From: Dipteris shenzhenensis
Taxonomy: Eukaryota; Polypodiophyta; Polypodiopsida; Gleicheniales
Reading direction: 5' to 3' (one strand)
Length of the DNA: 64,000 nt
Assembly: GCA_047967505.1 (NCBI GenBank)
Contig: CM106539.1
Numbering within the stretch: the first letter of the stretch is position 1; each line of letters starts with the position of its first letter. Position numbers and translations under genes: made by a program. Positions 1 through 10,999 of the stretch are shown here, one piece after another. A model generated the notes under the pieces. That model searched no databases. It saw only the letters and a program-made list of their open reading frames with translations, and was not told the DNA's origin.

Positions 1-796
1 ATGGCGAGTTGGCAAGATAAGCAGTTTAGAAAATGCCTTGCCAATTTTTCCCATGACACTAATGTCTCTGTCATAGACTTTGTAGAAAATTACTCATTTC
101 AAGAGCAAGATGAGATACAAAGTGCTATTTGGTACAACAAGCAAATATCAATTCTAGTGCATGTCACATACAATCATTTGCTTATTTCTTATATGACTAA
201 TGACAATCTGCTTGCCAGCTCAGAGTCCAGGTCACTGCAATGCACATACCATTTCTGTATAAGAAAATATAAAAAAGCATTGGGTGTAGTCAAATGGTGT
301 TTCCTCTTAGTTTAAATCAACCATGGATTCTACTTTGTCTCAAATTTTAATCCTTGATCGGTCTAAATATGACATGGAATTTCTTTAGGTCTAGCCATGG
401 CAAGGGGAAACATGAGAGATATGGTGTTGTTATTAATTGAGCTCTGTTCAAACACCAACTAGCATGCCATTAAGAAAATATTAATGATGCCCATGATGTT
501 ATAACATGGCTCATATCCAATCTCTCCACAGGGGCACAATCAACATACAATAAACAAAGCCTCAGGAATAGTGTCATGCGTGCAGGTGTTTTATGAATTG
601 AAAGTGACCAAAGTGCAAAGGAGGAATAGACACCATTGTGAGACCATTAAGGGAACTCATAGTTTGCACAGCATATGGGTCTTTTCAAACAACCACATGC
701 TCAAAACAAGAAACCTTCTTGTTTTTGTAGTGCGTGCATCACAAGGGATCATGACAATTGTGAGGACATTGCAACTGTGAAGAGATGGCAAACAAT
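1..796. other. Gene-poor stretch, nothing recognised
   Basis: AT-rich sequence with no motif, repeat or protein family I recognise. An open frame from base 1 to 315 could encode 104 residues, but its composition and lack of any familiar motif give no reason to call it a gene. It may also be cut by the window edge. Confidence 0.5.
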
Positions 797-838
797 TTAG
801 GTTTTTCCTCTATGTGAAGGTGGAGTGACAAACAATGA

Positions 839-1280
839 CTCACCATAGTTTGGGGAGTCTTTTGATGATCTTACTGAGTGTCTGGAAGAGGGAGATAACT
901 TTGTAGTTGTTTCTAACTCTAGGGAGAATGAGAAAGATGACCCATACTTTGTGTTGCATTGTACCAAGCCCAAGCACAAGGTTGAGGAAGCATTTAAGGA
1001 TCATTCGAGAATAAGCTACGAGAAGTAGGATGTAGTAGTTGGAGCTATCTGATACCAAAAAACATCCAAGGGAGGCCACAATTACGAAATGTTACATAAG
1101 AGTTTGCAAACATTTGTGTACTCTCAGCTCTAGTAAGAGCTATTAAGTTCCAATGGCAAGATATGCCTAGATGAAAGAAGGGCAAGAGTGGCATTAAAAT
1201 GGATTCAAATGCACATGAGCACACCATGGGGTGTCTTGGAGTAATGGATGACTGAGATAGTACAAGAAAACACATCCTAA
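839..1280 (+). pseudogene. Possible decayed coding stretch, family not named
   Basis: One plus frame reads like protein for about 55 codons, including VVVSNSRENEKDDPYFVLHC and TKPKHKVEEAFKDH. It continues past a TAG and a TGA into YQKTSKGGHNYEMLHKS and LQTFVYSQL before two further stops. The acidic start, the C-T-K-P-K-H core and the TFVYSQL block look like a conserved domain rather than chance. I have a weak impression of similar blocks in repetitive plant proteins but cannot name the family. At least four stops make it non-functional. A protein search of the conceptual translation would decide between transposon remnant and coincidence. Confidence 0.33.
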
Positions 1281-1687
1281 GGAAAATTTATTCCACTTAT
1301 CCTTGAAAAATGGATAAATCCCAAACACACCATACTTGTTTTACAACCACTATGCTTGTTTTAAGTAATTCCCAAATAGTAAATCCCCATCGTGCTTGTT
1401 TTACAACCATTGCGCTTAGTTTTTACAATAAATCCCAAACCCATTGTGCTTTTGTAGTAATCCCAAATGATTGGATGTATTCTATTCTTACAAAGGAATA
1501 TAATTGAAAATATAAAATGTATACCACCTATCTTGTAAAACAACCAGACTAGCGACCACATTCATCTTGTAGTAATTTTGAAGGGAACCATCATGCTAGT
1601 GGTAGTTAATCCTAGACAATGTATCTTATGCAACCAACCGATGCACTCATTGTGATCCTAAAACAACTTGAATAAATTCAATTGTCA

Positions 1688-1729
1688 ATATGGCCCTTGA
1701 GGGGTCCCCTTTAGGGCCAAGGGCCATAT
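1688..1729. repeat. Perfect 12-bp inverted repeat (hairpin)
   Basis: The arms ATATGGCCCTTG (1688-1699) and CAAGGGCCATAT (1718-1729) are exact reverse complements. They flank an 18-base loop that itself contains the palindrome AGGGGTCCCCT. No target duplication or transposon end was recognised around it. Confidence 0.7.
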
Positions 1730-1774
1730 CAACATGCAGCTAGACATATAGACGTCCCGATTATGTCTAGTGCA

Positions 1775-2315
1775 GTTAATTACCAATCACCACGGTGGCA
1801 TGTGATTGCATGCCGGGCTTGCATGCAATTATTTTTTGGGAATAAACAATTCTTAATTATTTTTAGTGCAATTAATTACCAATCACCACAATGGCATGAA
1901 ATTAAATAGTGGCTCATGATTCTATAATTGGGGATGAACTTGCATGCTGGCAATTATTTTTAGGGAAAAACAAGCAATCTAGTCCCAATCACCACGGTGC
2001 CCTCACCTTTAATGAGAAGGCCAAATTTTACTATTTTTTAAGGCTTATGATGAAGCTTTGCATAGCAAAGAATATTTGCAAAATATAGCACTTCTCGACC
2101 GGCCAGGCATGTGATTAATTGGCAGCTCATATTTTGATTGATTGAAGATGGCTCATGACTATTTGGATGGAGCCTCTAGTCATCGCATTGGCTTGGATTT
2201 TGATTAATTTAACATGGTTTATTACGATGGCTAATGATTATTTGGATGGCACCACTGGGACTGTAGTCAATGCGGTGGCTTGAATTTTGATTAACTTAAG
2301 GTAGCTCATTAATAT
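1775..2315. repeat. Diverged short tandem repeats, about 90 bp spacing
   Basis: The core AATTACCAATCACCAC followed by a GGTGGCATG-like tail recurs near 1784, 1874 and 1985. It is followed by a second degenerate pair (2125-2310) sharing GGCTCATGA, TATTTGGATGG and TTTTGATTAA. Copies are diverged with small indels, so this is an old local expansion. It runs up to a TATATAA-like motif near 2323 and then a CT-rich stretch (2345-2520), which could be the promoter side of an unidentified LTR. Confidence 0.5.
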
Positions 2316-2939
2316 TAGAGTGTATATAACCATGGCCTCGAACATGATTTAGCTACTTTGCTCTCATCTGCCCCTTCTCTACTACTTTTCTCCACGCTCT
2401 CTCCTCTAGCTCTCATCCGCTCCTACTCTACTATTACTTTGCTCCACACTTCGTCCATCTCTCATCTACCCCATTGCTCCCCTAGTCATTTGTTCCACTG
2501 CTTTAACCACTCTTTTCACCATGCTAGGAGCTGCAAGAGATGCAGCTAACATTGCTACCATCCCCTCTCGATACAACATGATCCCAATCTTGTATGCTTT
2601 CTCGTACGAGATTATTGTGTTGCACTTTCCAAGACTTGAAATACCTGCTCTTGTGGAATGTCTTCATAATCTCCATCGATTCCCCCCACATCCCCATGTC
2701 ACCACCTTGGATCGCATGCACACAAGTGGCCTTTTTATGGCTGTGCTCTATGGATTCCTTGAGACGTTAATGAAGGGCTAAGGATTTTCCGAGTAGAGTC
2801 TTCTTGTGAGTCCTACATTTGTCCAAGTGATCTTCATCCTCTCCATTGGCTCCTTGAAATATCGGATGCAACAAGCTGGGATGGCCTTTATGACTACGAT
2901 AATGTATAGCGGTTTATCAGCAATTGGCAATACTAAGCT

Positions 2940-3260
2940 ATACAAATATTCTATTTGCAACTTTTACTCAACGAGGCTCATAACCACTCAACAATGGCTG
3001 TGTGGTTATCCTCGCCGAATGAAGTCTTTTGGGCTCTAAGATTCTCAGCAATTGCTAAGTTTTTATAAATGTAATCTCATTTGTTTATTTTTTACTCCAT
3101 GAGGCTCTCAGATGTAGATGTAATCTCTTTTGTTTAATTTTTGCTCGATGAGGCTCTCAGCACAACTGTTGAGTTGTTATAAAGTATCTTTGGATGTAAT
3201 CTCTTTGTTTAACTTTTTCTCTCAACAATGGGGCTGAGTTGTTATACTCGTTGGGTGGAA
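2940..3260. repeat. Diverged tandem repeat with GAGGCTC cores
   Basis: A unit of the form GTAATCTC, TTTGTTTA, T-rich tract, ACTC, ATGAGGCTCTCAG recurs about three to four times with varying spacing. A related ACTCAACGAGGCTCATAA unit lies at the left edge. The copies are degenerate and carry no reading frame of note. Confidence 0.5.
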
Positions 3261-3374
3261 TCTCCTTCAAGTTTAAACTTCAATATAGATAATCCTATTA
3301 TCACAGTCGTTTGCTGGTAGTAGTCGTTATAGGTAGTAATCATTATTGGTAGTGGTTGTTGCTGGTTGCACTCA

Positions 3375-3745
3375 TTACACAAGCAATTGGTGCACAAGTA
3401 AATACATTTTCCTTGGTTTTGGTTTAGGATTAATTGTAACCCCCACTAAAATAGAACTAGCACGGTGGTTGCACATGAAAACATATTTTCCTTGGTTTTA
3501 GGATTAACTGCAAGCATCACTAAAAAAGCTCCAAGAACCAGCGCAGTGGTTGCAAGGAAATACATTTTTCTTGGTTTAGGATTAACTGCAACCCCCACTA
3601 AACGCACTTAAGTAGAACCAGTGTGGGTGTTCCAAGAAAATATCCTTCCCTTCATTTAGGATTAACTGCAACCCACACTAAAATAGAACTAGCATGGTGG
3701 TTGCACAAGGAAATACATTTTTCTTCATTTAGGATTGGCTTTTAA
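3375..3745. repeat. Four to five diverged tandem units of about 80-90 bp
   Basis: Each unit contains, in order, AAATACATTTTCCTTGG, TTTAGGATTAACTGCAACC, CCACTAAA, AGAACCAG and a GTGGTTGCA block. Units start near 3400, 3478, 3555 and 3640, and a detached partial unit lies at 3829-3872. Divergence between units is considerable, so the array is not recent. Confidence 0.65.
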
Positions 3746-3874
3746 CCACTTGTTTTAAACTCGATGCGAAATATATGAACAATTGTGGGACTCCAACGTG
3801 GGTCTCATGTGACCCAACCAATTAATGTAAATACATTTTCTTTGCTACCTCCAAGAACCAACGCAGTGGTTGCA

Positions 3875-6800
3875 AATCTAGATCACCGAGAAAGAGCTAC
3901 ACAGATATGACAAGTGGTAAGTTGCAGGTAGATGGTAGGTGGTGAGCTATGAGTAGATGATGATAGGTAGCGAGCTTCGGTTAAGTCGATGACAGGACAG
4001 TCTACAATCTGATGCACAAAGATGCAGTACAGAGACTACATGAAGAAGGGTAGAATTGCTCATGTAGTGACATGTGTCGAGCTCTGCAGTGTTCAAAATA
4101 GCAATTTTTGATAGATTGTATCTCATTAATTATTTTAGTAGGGAAATCATTACATCGAGAAAATTTTTTACGAGAGTGTGAGTGCCTGAAATTCGAAATA
4201 TCTCCCACCAACACATCGCGTTGTGGCACCAAAACTACGCTCAAAATAGTTTCGAGATTGGCTACACCCAACAATGCATTGACCCTTTTTTCTATAGATT
4301 CCTTACATGTCATGAGAGACAATCTAGTTTCTACCATGAACCTAACAACTAAGTGTATCATCAATGAGATCAATGTATGTGAGACTATATAATTACTATT
4401 AAGGACTTGTAGTAAAGATTAGTACATCCATAACAATGGGGATGCCGCAAGAATGTAAGAGTCGACAAGACCAAATGTCAAGAATAAGATTCTATGGTTT
4501 GTTTGTCTGGCATGAGACTTACAAAGTTTATGTAGAATGATAGTTATTGTGAAGGCATATACGCAAATAAGGACTTTCCCACATAAATTAAAAATCCATG
4601 GTGATCTTCTTAGATAGGTACCACAGGTGGCTAGATAAATGATGTGGCCTCAAGGCATTCGGCCTTTTGTAGGGCTTGGAGCCCTCAAAAAGCAACTAGC
4701 CCAGTTTAGGTAGTCTAGCCTATAGATAGGGTAGTAGTCTGCACAGTAGACAAGAGGAATTTGGAGCTATTTGGTAGGTCGAGGCAAGGCAAAAAGGTGC
4801 AGCAAACAAATGCCTATTGCAAGGTTGCCATGTGACAGCAAGTGCACCATTTAGAGAGGTTTTTATCTAAAGGAACAAGTCGAATACTTGATACTTTCTA
4901 CCAAAATCCATGCATATGAAGGTGTGCATGTAAAAATGGAAAGACACAATAGGATCTCATGAAAGTATCACATTATCTTGTTTAAAATGCAACAATTTGC
5001 TTCAGTGGTACAATGAGTTATTGTTTAAACTTTATCTCCTTTTTCCTATGCATGAAATAATGAATCTACATTGTAATGCTTCTCTCATGTGCACTTCTTA
5101 CCCAAACTACATTTGTATATCGAGTGTAGATCCAAACAATTGTGGAAGAGATGTACTTCCTACCTAAACCATATTTCTTCAAATATTGTAAGACTTTGTG
5201 TTACTCGCAAGGGAGAATTACTACCATTAATTCATAAAGTGGGTCAATATTGCCAAAGCATATGAGATACTGAGCATTGTGATAGTCAACTAATTGATTT
5301 TTAATCATAATCAACAGAATTTTCATGTGTTGATAACTTTGTATTGCATTTGAGAGGTCTCAACAAGGCTTACGGTTCTGCATGTGGTACTTCTTCAAGA
5401 CGTACCATGAATATTTCGCAAGCATAATTATCCACCATTTTCTAAAATTGAATGCCAAAAAAATATTTAAGTTTTTTCTATGTTTCATGTCAAACTCACA
5501 AAAGCATGAGTTCAAACTGTCCAATAAGGAACATAATTGGAATGATCTAAACATGATGCTTTAAAAATGTTGGTATGTTTGAGTATTTAAATATATTTAT
5601 GCTTGTTTTAAGCTCATATGCATACTTTTGCAATTTGCATTCCTTTGTTTCCTTTGCTTTAGTTAGATGGGAATTAGACATTCTTTTGACAATAGACTTC
5701 TTTGCAACTAAAGTATATATATATATAAGCATTATAACGTTTGGCAACCAACATGACTCTTCATACTAATGACTTTATAGGATTCCCTATCTGCATTTTA
5801 CAAGGTGTCTTTCTTCATAAAATGTTATATTATCCATGTTTCACACTTCATTAAATCATCATACTCTTGATCCATGTTCTATGTCATGACATAACTACTC
5901 TTTATAATGTTGCTATATCACCTTTAAGATTGCAAAACATATAGCATACTTAAATAGTACAAAATTTTGCATATATGAAACCCAATATAAAAAAGAAAAG
6001 CACTTTGCACAAAAGCGAAATTCAAAGAGGAGGTGGACATAAAATCGTCCCTTTCTCAAACACATGAAATTATGGAAGTATGGAAAGAGAAGTTTGAGAA
6101 GAAAGTGTGTGTGCTTACATATATATGTGAGTCTCATATACAACGAAAGAAAATATATTCACATTTTTTATTAAAAAGAGTATCAAAACTATCATCCATC
6201 ATAAATACAACTCTTAAACTTACTCTTTGTGTACAAATTCAACTTTCATCCAAAGGGTGAAAACATATACTACGGGCATACAATTTGCAAAATTTTATGG
6301 TGTCCAATGAGGGCCCGAAGTGCATGCATACACATCTATGGGTTTTGAAATTGGCCACAATTGACTCGCAAGTATGAACACATTTTGGTTGAAAGTTTTG
6401 TTAGTTACTACTACTTATTATGGTTTCACACAACTTTCTTTGGCACTATTGGATGATAACCAAAATTCTACCTAATTATTTTTACCCTCCTTTTAAGACT
6501 TTGGCAAATCTATATGTCTACCTAGCCACATGCACCCACCTATTGGGAATCACTTGCAAACTTCAAGATTCTTGCACACTCAATGTTGTGGTAGTTAATT
6601 ATGGCTCACATGGACTTGACTCAATGGACAAGTAGAATGTAAACTAATGGTAAAACCTTTGTTGTACCCTAGACCTATAACTTGTAAGATGCATAGGTTC
6701 CTTGTTTACGAATGACAAGCATATCTATGTGGACCAAAAATATATTGTATTGAAAAGCATGCCTCAACTAAACCAACTACCTAGTATTCACTAGGATAAA

Positions 6801-7285
6801 TGTTGCAAACTCAATCACTAATTGTATATGCCTCCTCTCATCTTTATTAGCAAAACCTTGGGAATCCAATCATTCTATCAAGCCAGTGCACACATGTTTT
6901 TCATACATTAAAGGGCATAAGCCATGCTCATGTTGGTCTACCAAAAGGTCTTGCCATGGAAGGTGGAAGTAGGCATGGCAAGACAAAGAGGGGGTCAAGT
7001 TCATTTATCAGTAAACTACCTTCCTTGATGATCAGGGTGTTACATCCTTTCCTAATCTCCAATTGTATTCCTTCGGTTGTGTGTACCCACCAAGCTGTGG
7101 GTAAACACTTTGTTTTTCCCTTCTCATGCTATAGTTTCTTAAGGATATATTTTTAAATGGCAATATAGTAAAGTTCTCCTTTGTGTTAATTCCTATTAGC
7201 AATAGCTCTTTTTTCACTTTGACTATCTTAGAGTAAAAGGTTGGCTTGTCTTCTATAGCAGAGAGAAAGCCCAAGTCACACTCTC
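3875..7285. other. Long stretch without a recognised gene
   Basis: I read both strands and saw no conserved domain, retroelement motif, tRNA or clear repeat. Short overlapping open frames occur (for example 4002-4373 minus, 5575-5769 plus), but they look like chance frames in AT-rich DNA. Ancient unrecognisable transposon sequence or an intron of a distant gene would both fit. Confidence 0.5.
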
Positions 7286-7289
7286 TTTA

Positions 7290-8260
7290 CTCACTACTAA
7301 CTGAACTGATAGAATAAGGCACTCAAAACACAAGTGGAAATTGTGGAGTGAGTGTGCGGATCTGAGGGAGGAGTTCAAGGGGCCTTCGAAGAGGAAAATA
7401 ACTAAAATAATGTCATACCAATAGAGCTGAACAAATGTAATAACTGAAAGACTAAGTATTGTATGAAGGGACTGAACCCTCACTGCAAAAGACTGAGGAA
7501 ATACTGTATGGTGGGAACTAAACCCTCACTCTAGGAACTGCGGACTGATGAAGTACTGGGCTTACTCTGATGCAGACCCCTGCTGCTGTTGTCCGAAGCT
7601 GAACCAGAACCTATAGATGACCCTATATAGATCATGGCTAAGGGATAGGTCTGTTGCTGTCTGAAGCTGAACCAGAACCTATAGATGATCCTGTAGAGAT
7701 CATGGCTAAGGGATAGATCTGCTACTGCGCGGCCCTCCTTATCTACTACTGATCATGTACTGAACGCTGAGGGAGGCCAGATCTGCACCGGGCCTGGGGC
7801 CTCGGAAGAGAAAAGAATAACTGAGGTCATGTCTGCCTAATAGGACTGAATACAGCGGTAATAATTGAAAGACTAAGTTCTTTATGAAGGGACTAAACCC
7901 TCTCTTGCAAAAGAGTGAGGAAATCCTGTATGGAGGGAACTAAACTATCACTGTAGGAGCTGAAGCTGATGAAGGAAAGGGGCTGCTCTGATGACCCTGC
8001 TGCTCCTGTCAGGAGCTGAACCGGAACCTGTAGATGATCCTATAGAGATCGTGGCTGAGGGACAGATCTGCTGCTACCTGGCCCTCCTTATCTGCTGCTG
8101 ATCCTGTACTGCTGGCTGAGGGAATACTGCCCTGGAACAGCCCTGAATGGAGGATGGAATGAATGGCCAAGGGGGCTGCCTTTTATAGGCCCCCTTGGGC
8201 CCTAGAACTGACCAGTAGCCCGATGTCTGGTCTGGCCAACCTGTCCGGACCTGTTGCTAT
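7290..8260 (-). repeat. LTR-like dispersed repeat with internal duplication
   Basis: Two related blocks (about 7365-7740 and 7795-8110) share GGCCTTCGAAGAG-, ATAACTGAAAGACTAAGT-, GAAGGGACTAAACCCTC- and CTATAGATGATCC-like segments. A third relative lies at about 56930-57260. At the right end, minus-strand reading shows a TATA-like motif (CCTATAAAAGGC, 8178-8190), and the 57-kb copy has one in the equivalent place. A TATA box followed by a few hundred transcribed-looking bases suggests LTRs of a minus-oriented retroelement. No primer-binding site, coding region or target duplication was found next to it, so the assignment is an inference. Confidence 0.5.
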
Positions 8261-8930
8261 AGTCAACCGACTGCCACGTGGCTGCTGATACGGCACAGCT
8301 GTACGGCTGTGTTGACATGTCTGCTGCAGGTGCTGCACTGATGTGCCTCTGCAGGGCTGCACTGATGTGGTTGCTGATGCAGCTGCTCACATGGCAGTCC
8401 AGCATACCACAGGTTCTGGATGCCCATGGCTACATGCAACATGCATACAAGAAAGATGAGATGCTTCTTCACTCTATGGCCATCTGTGATGCAAGGTAGC
8501 AAATCAGATTCACATGATCCTTTTGGAGTGCAAGACAATATATTTGGTTCTTGATCTTTGGCTTGCTCTTCATTTCAAATGTGCTCCCTTTCTCTCTATA
8601 GATCTTAGTTTCCAAAATCATTCGAAACCCAAATGGCAGCTGCTTGGGTATTGATACGAACATAAATGTAGCTTCATTTTCTACATTAATAGCATACAAC
8701 CTTAAAATCCATGATTCTTAATTGTCCAGCACACATGCTCATACATGGTTCACAAGCCAGAAAGAAAATCACAAGCCTTAAAGCACCATGCCAGCAGATC
8801 CAGCTGTGACACAGGATCCCATTAGTTTTTTAGGCCCCAAAAAATCACAGCTGTACATGGGAGACAGTCTGCGCCAAATAATTAAGAGTATAATTCAACT
8901 ATTCCATGCTTTGAAGAAAGGAATTAGAGC

Positions 8931-9284
8931 TCCGCTCTACTGCGACCAGGCTTTCTGTTATCGTAAGACCCCTTCTCATTCCAGATTTCTACTTTCCCAA
9001 AAACTGTAGACTGACTCCTGTTGCAGAAATTTGAACATACGCAGAGTTTATTCCTTGTTGCAGATCTGTTTGTTCTGTCTTACAGCCCAAATCTTGGCCA
9101 AGTTTTGGACACCCCTCTACTGTGAACAGGCTCTCTGTTATCGTGAGACCATTCCAGATTTCTACTTTCCCAAAAACTGTAGACTGACTCCTGTTGAAGG
9201 AATTTGAACGTACACACAGTTTATTCCTTGTTGCGGATCTGTTTGTTGTGTCTTACAGCCCAAATCTTGGCAAAGTTTTGGACA
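8931..9284. repeat. Tandem duplication, period about 180 bp
   Basis: Copy 1 (8931-9110) and copy 2 (9111-9284) align almost end to end. Both run from CGCTCTACTG/CCCTCTACTG through TTCTGTTATCGT, CCAGATTTCTACTTTCCC, AAAAACTGTAGACTGACTCC and TTATTCCTTGTTGC to AGTTTTGGACA. They differ by scattered substitutions and small indels. No coding function was recognised. Confidence 0.85.
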
Positions 9285-9868
9285 TACTCCTTGTAGAGCC
9301 CAGGACAGCCTCCCAAGTGAGTTCTTCAGTTTCCTATGGCAATTCATTCATACGACCATTGGTAGAGAAAGTTTTAAGCAGAAAGTCAGTGAAAATTAAG
9401 CTTCAAAAAGGGTAGTGATGCCCATCTACTCTCAGTGGGTGAATGAGTATGGCTCCTCAAAGTCTACATAAGCATCCTAAGGGAGCAATCTGCAAATGGT
9501 GCACCATCCTCTGCCATTACCATTGTCTGAAGAAGTTCTGCCAATAGAACGGCCATCATTTTGCCTCCAAGGTCCGTGTGGATTCACGAGGTGAACATAT
9601 TTGCACGTATGCATCCAAACCTGAAGTTTCTTATTCCACAAGTCTGCCACACAGTGGTAGTCCATATAGTGACAGCCTCCACATGACCCCAATATACATG
9701 TTTATCTTGTTGATTGGTAAGCATCTCGTATGTATGTTGCAGATCCTTTTATGCTTGTGCTAGTGCAAAAGAAAAAAGAGAATTTTTAAAATAGAAGTCA
9801 ACAAAATCACAATACCCCTATGACTTCGGCTTGTGCCTTTCTTTCTTTTTCAAAGAGGTAGTTGCCAC

Positions 9869-10536
9869 TCAAACCAGCAGATCATCCTCAAAACAAATAT
9901 TACGGAGCACACTGATTTCATTGACCCGAACCTCACTACTAGCATCACAAATAAGGAATACATCCCTACCTATATCCACGGTATTAATCCCTAGGTTTGC
10001 TGATTCTGAGGGCTTGCACTCAACGTGGAGCTTGTTAGCCCTTGCACTGGGAAAAATCGAAACAGCATAGGTACCAATATAGCATCCACATGCGTGGAAA
10101 TCAACCTACGGTAGGCAGAAAATCTCAAGGGCTTCATTTGATAGAACCACGTGGGGTGTTGAAGACACATCACCTAATGAATTGGAGTTAAGGCGAAACG
10201 TTCTATCGATGTCCTTCAGGGACACTGTCAGACAGCGAAAACGAACAACATTCATGTGAAAACCTTTGCTGCTCAACATAGCCGATTCAATTCCTGTACA
10301 TTAAGAGCAACAAAGATATCTTTGTAGCCTACCATTCGGTTAGCCTTCCAACAGTTTCCCTCTGCTGAGAAGTTGCGAATCGGCGGTGGATGGCTTCACT
10401 CTAGCTCATATCGAATGCACTAGAGCAGCATGTTTACCAATTGTCCCTTGCATATCTCACAGTCTATCTCTTCCCTTAGGTGTTTTCCGTCTGCCTCCAG
10501 GGCAGGAAAGTTGAATCTCACTCTGTCGATCGTCAT
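9869..10536 (-). pseudogene. Broken unrecognised host-like reading frame
   Basis: After a CT-repeat leader on the minus strand, an ATG at 10534-10536 opens a protein-like frame (MTIDRVRFNFPALEADG). It is interrupted by TAG and TGA near 10420 and resumes as IRNFSAEGNCWKANRMVGYK. It shifts frame near 10280 and continues as VVRFRCLTVSLKDIDRTFRL, TPHVVLSNEALEIFCLP, one TAG, then VSIFPSARANKLHVECKPSE and DVFLICDASSEVRVNEISVL, ending at 9869-9871. The sustained protein-like composition over about 200 codons argues against chance. I do not recognise the family. Three stops, one frameshift and no visible introns suggest a processed or captured gene copy. Confidence 0.45.
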
Positions 10537-10584
10537 CGATTCGTAAAGAGAGAGAGAGAGAAGGTTCGTGCGAGGAGGAGGAGG
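10537..10584 (-). other. CT-repeat leader-like segment
   Basis: On the minus strand, TCC- and CT-rich sequence (AGAG repeat on the plus strand, 10547-10562) directly precedes the ATG at 10536, as in many plant 5' untranslated regions. It also abuts the end of the poly(A) polymerase fragment, so this is either a junction between two captured pieces or a coincidence. Confidence 0.35.
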
Positions 10585-10975
10585 TGAGCAAATCAAAAGC
10601 CTGGCGGAATGAGAATCGGACCTCATGGAAACGGAACGAACTCTTGCCGATGTCATTGACCGGCGTCAATGGATCCTCTGCAGCCAGCCGATTTGGCCTC
10701 ACTGGGTCATCCCATCTTCGTTCCCTCTTTCTAAAGAAAGAACCTCCCTCCCTGCAAGAGACGCCGTAATCTTGCACGTTCAAGCTCAATCCATAAAGCT
10801 CGAAAAATCCAACAAGCAGCAGTGCCAGATTGGGTTGCGATAATCCAATACTCGATTGCATCTTCACATGCGCGCTTAGCATCACAAACAGAGTGTAGGA
10901 ACCCAGGCCCCCTGTGTACACCTCATGCAGCTGCTCCTGCCGCAAGAACATCTTCAACACCATATACAGCGGCGC
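10585..10975 (-). pseudogene. TRF4/5-type poly(A) polymerase, C-terminal fragment
   Basis: The minus-strand frame contains MVLKMFLRQEQLHEVYTGGL followed by GSYTLFVML, LALLLVGFFELYG, a GVSCREGGSFF block and EDPLTPVNDIGKSSF, then an FRQAFDLL helix. This order is the central and PAP-associated domain of non-canonical nuclear poly(A) polymerases (TRF4/5, PAPD5/7), which tag RNAs for exosome decay. The N-terminal nucleotidyltransferase core with its GS and D-x-D motifs was not found upstream in this window. A plausible splice acceptor AG precedes the homologous part, so it could be one exon of a gene with distant exons. The frame then runs into a CT repeat instead of the usual C-terminal sequence. 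A truncated or captured copy is more likely than an intact gene. Confidence 0.72.
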
Positions 10976-10999
10976 GCCATTCTGCCAGGGTTTCCTTGA

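Noticed and set aside
8202-8538. Cys/His-rich minus frames suggestive of a zinc-binding protein
   Set aside because: They come from repeated CTGCTGCA and GTGCTGCACTGATGTG motifs within an LTR-like repeat; Cys/His spacing is irregular.
9477-9692. Cys-rich minus frame and an overlapping LLAELLQTMVMAEDGAPF frame
   Set aside because: Possibly an exon-like piece, but neither frame extends or matches a family I know.
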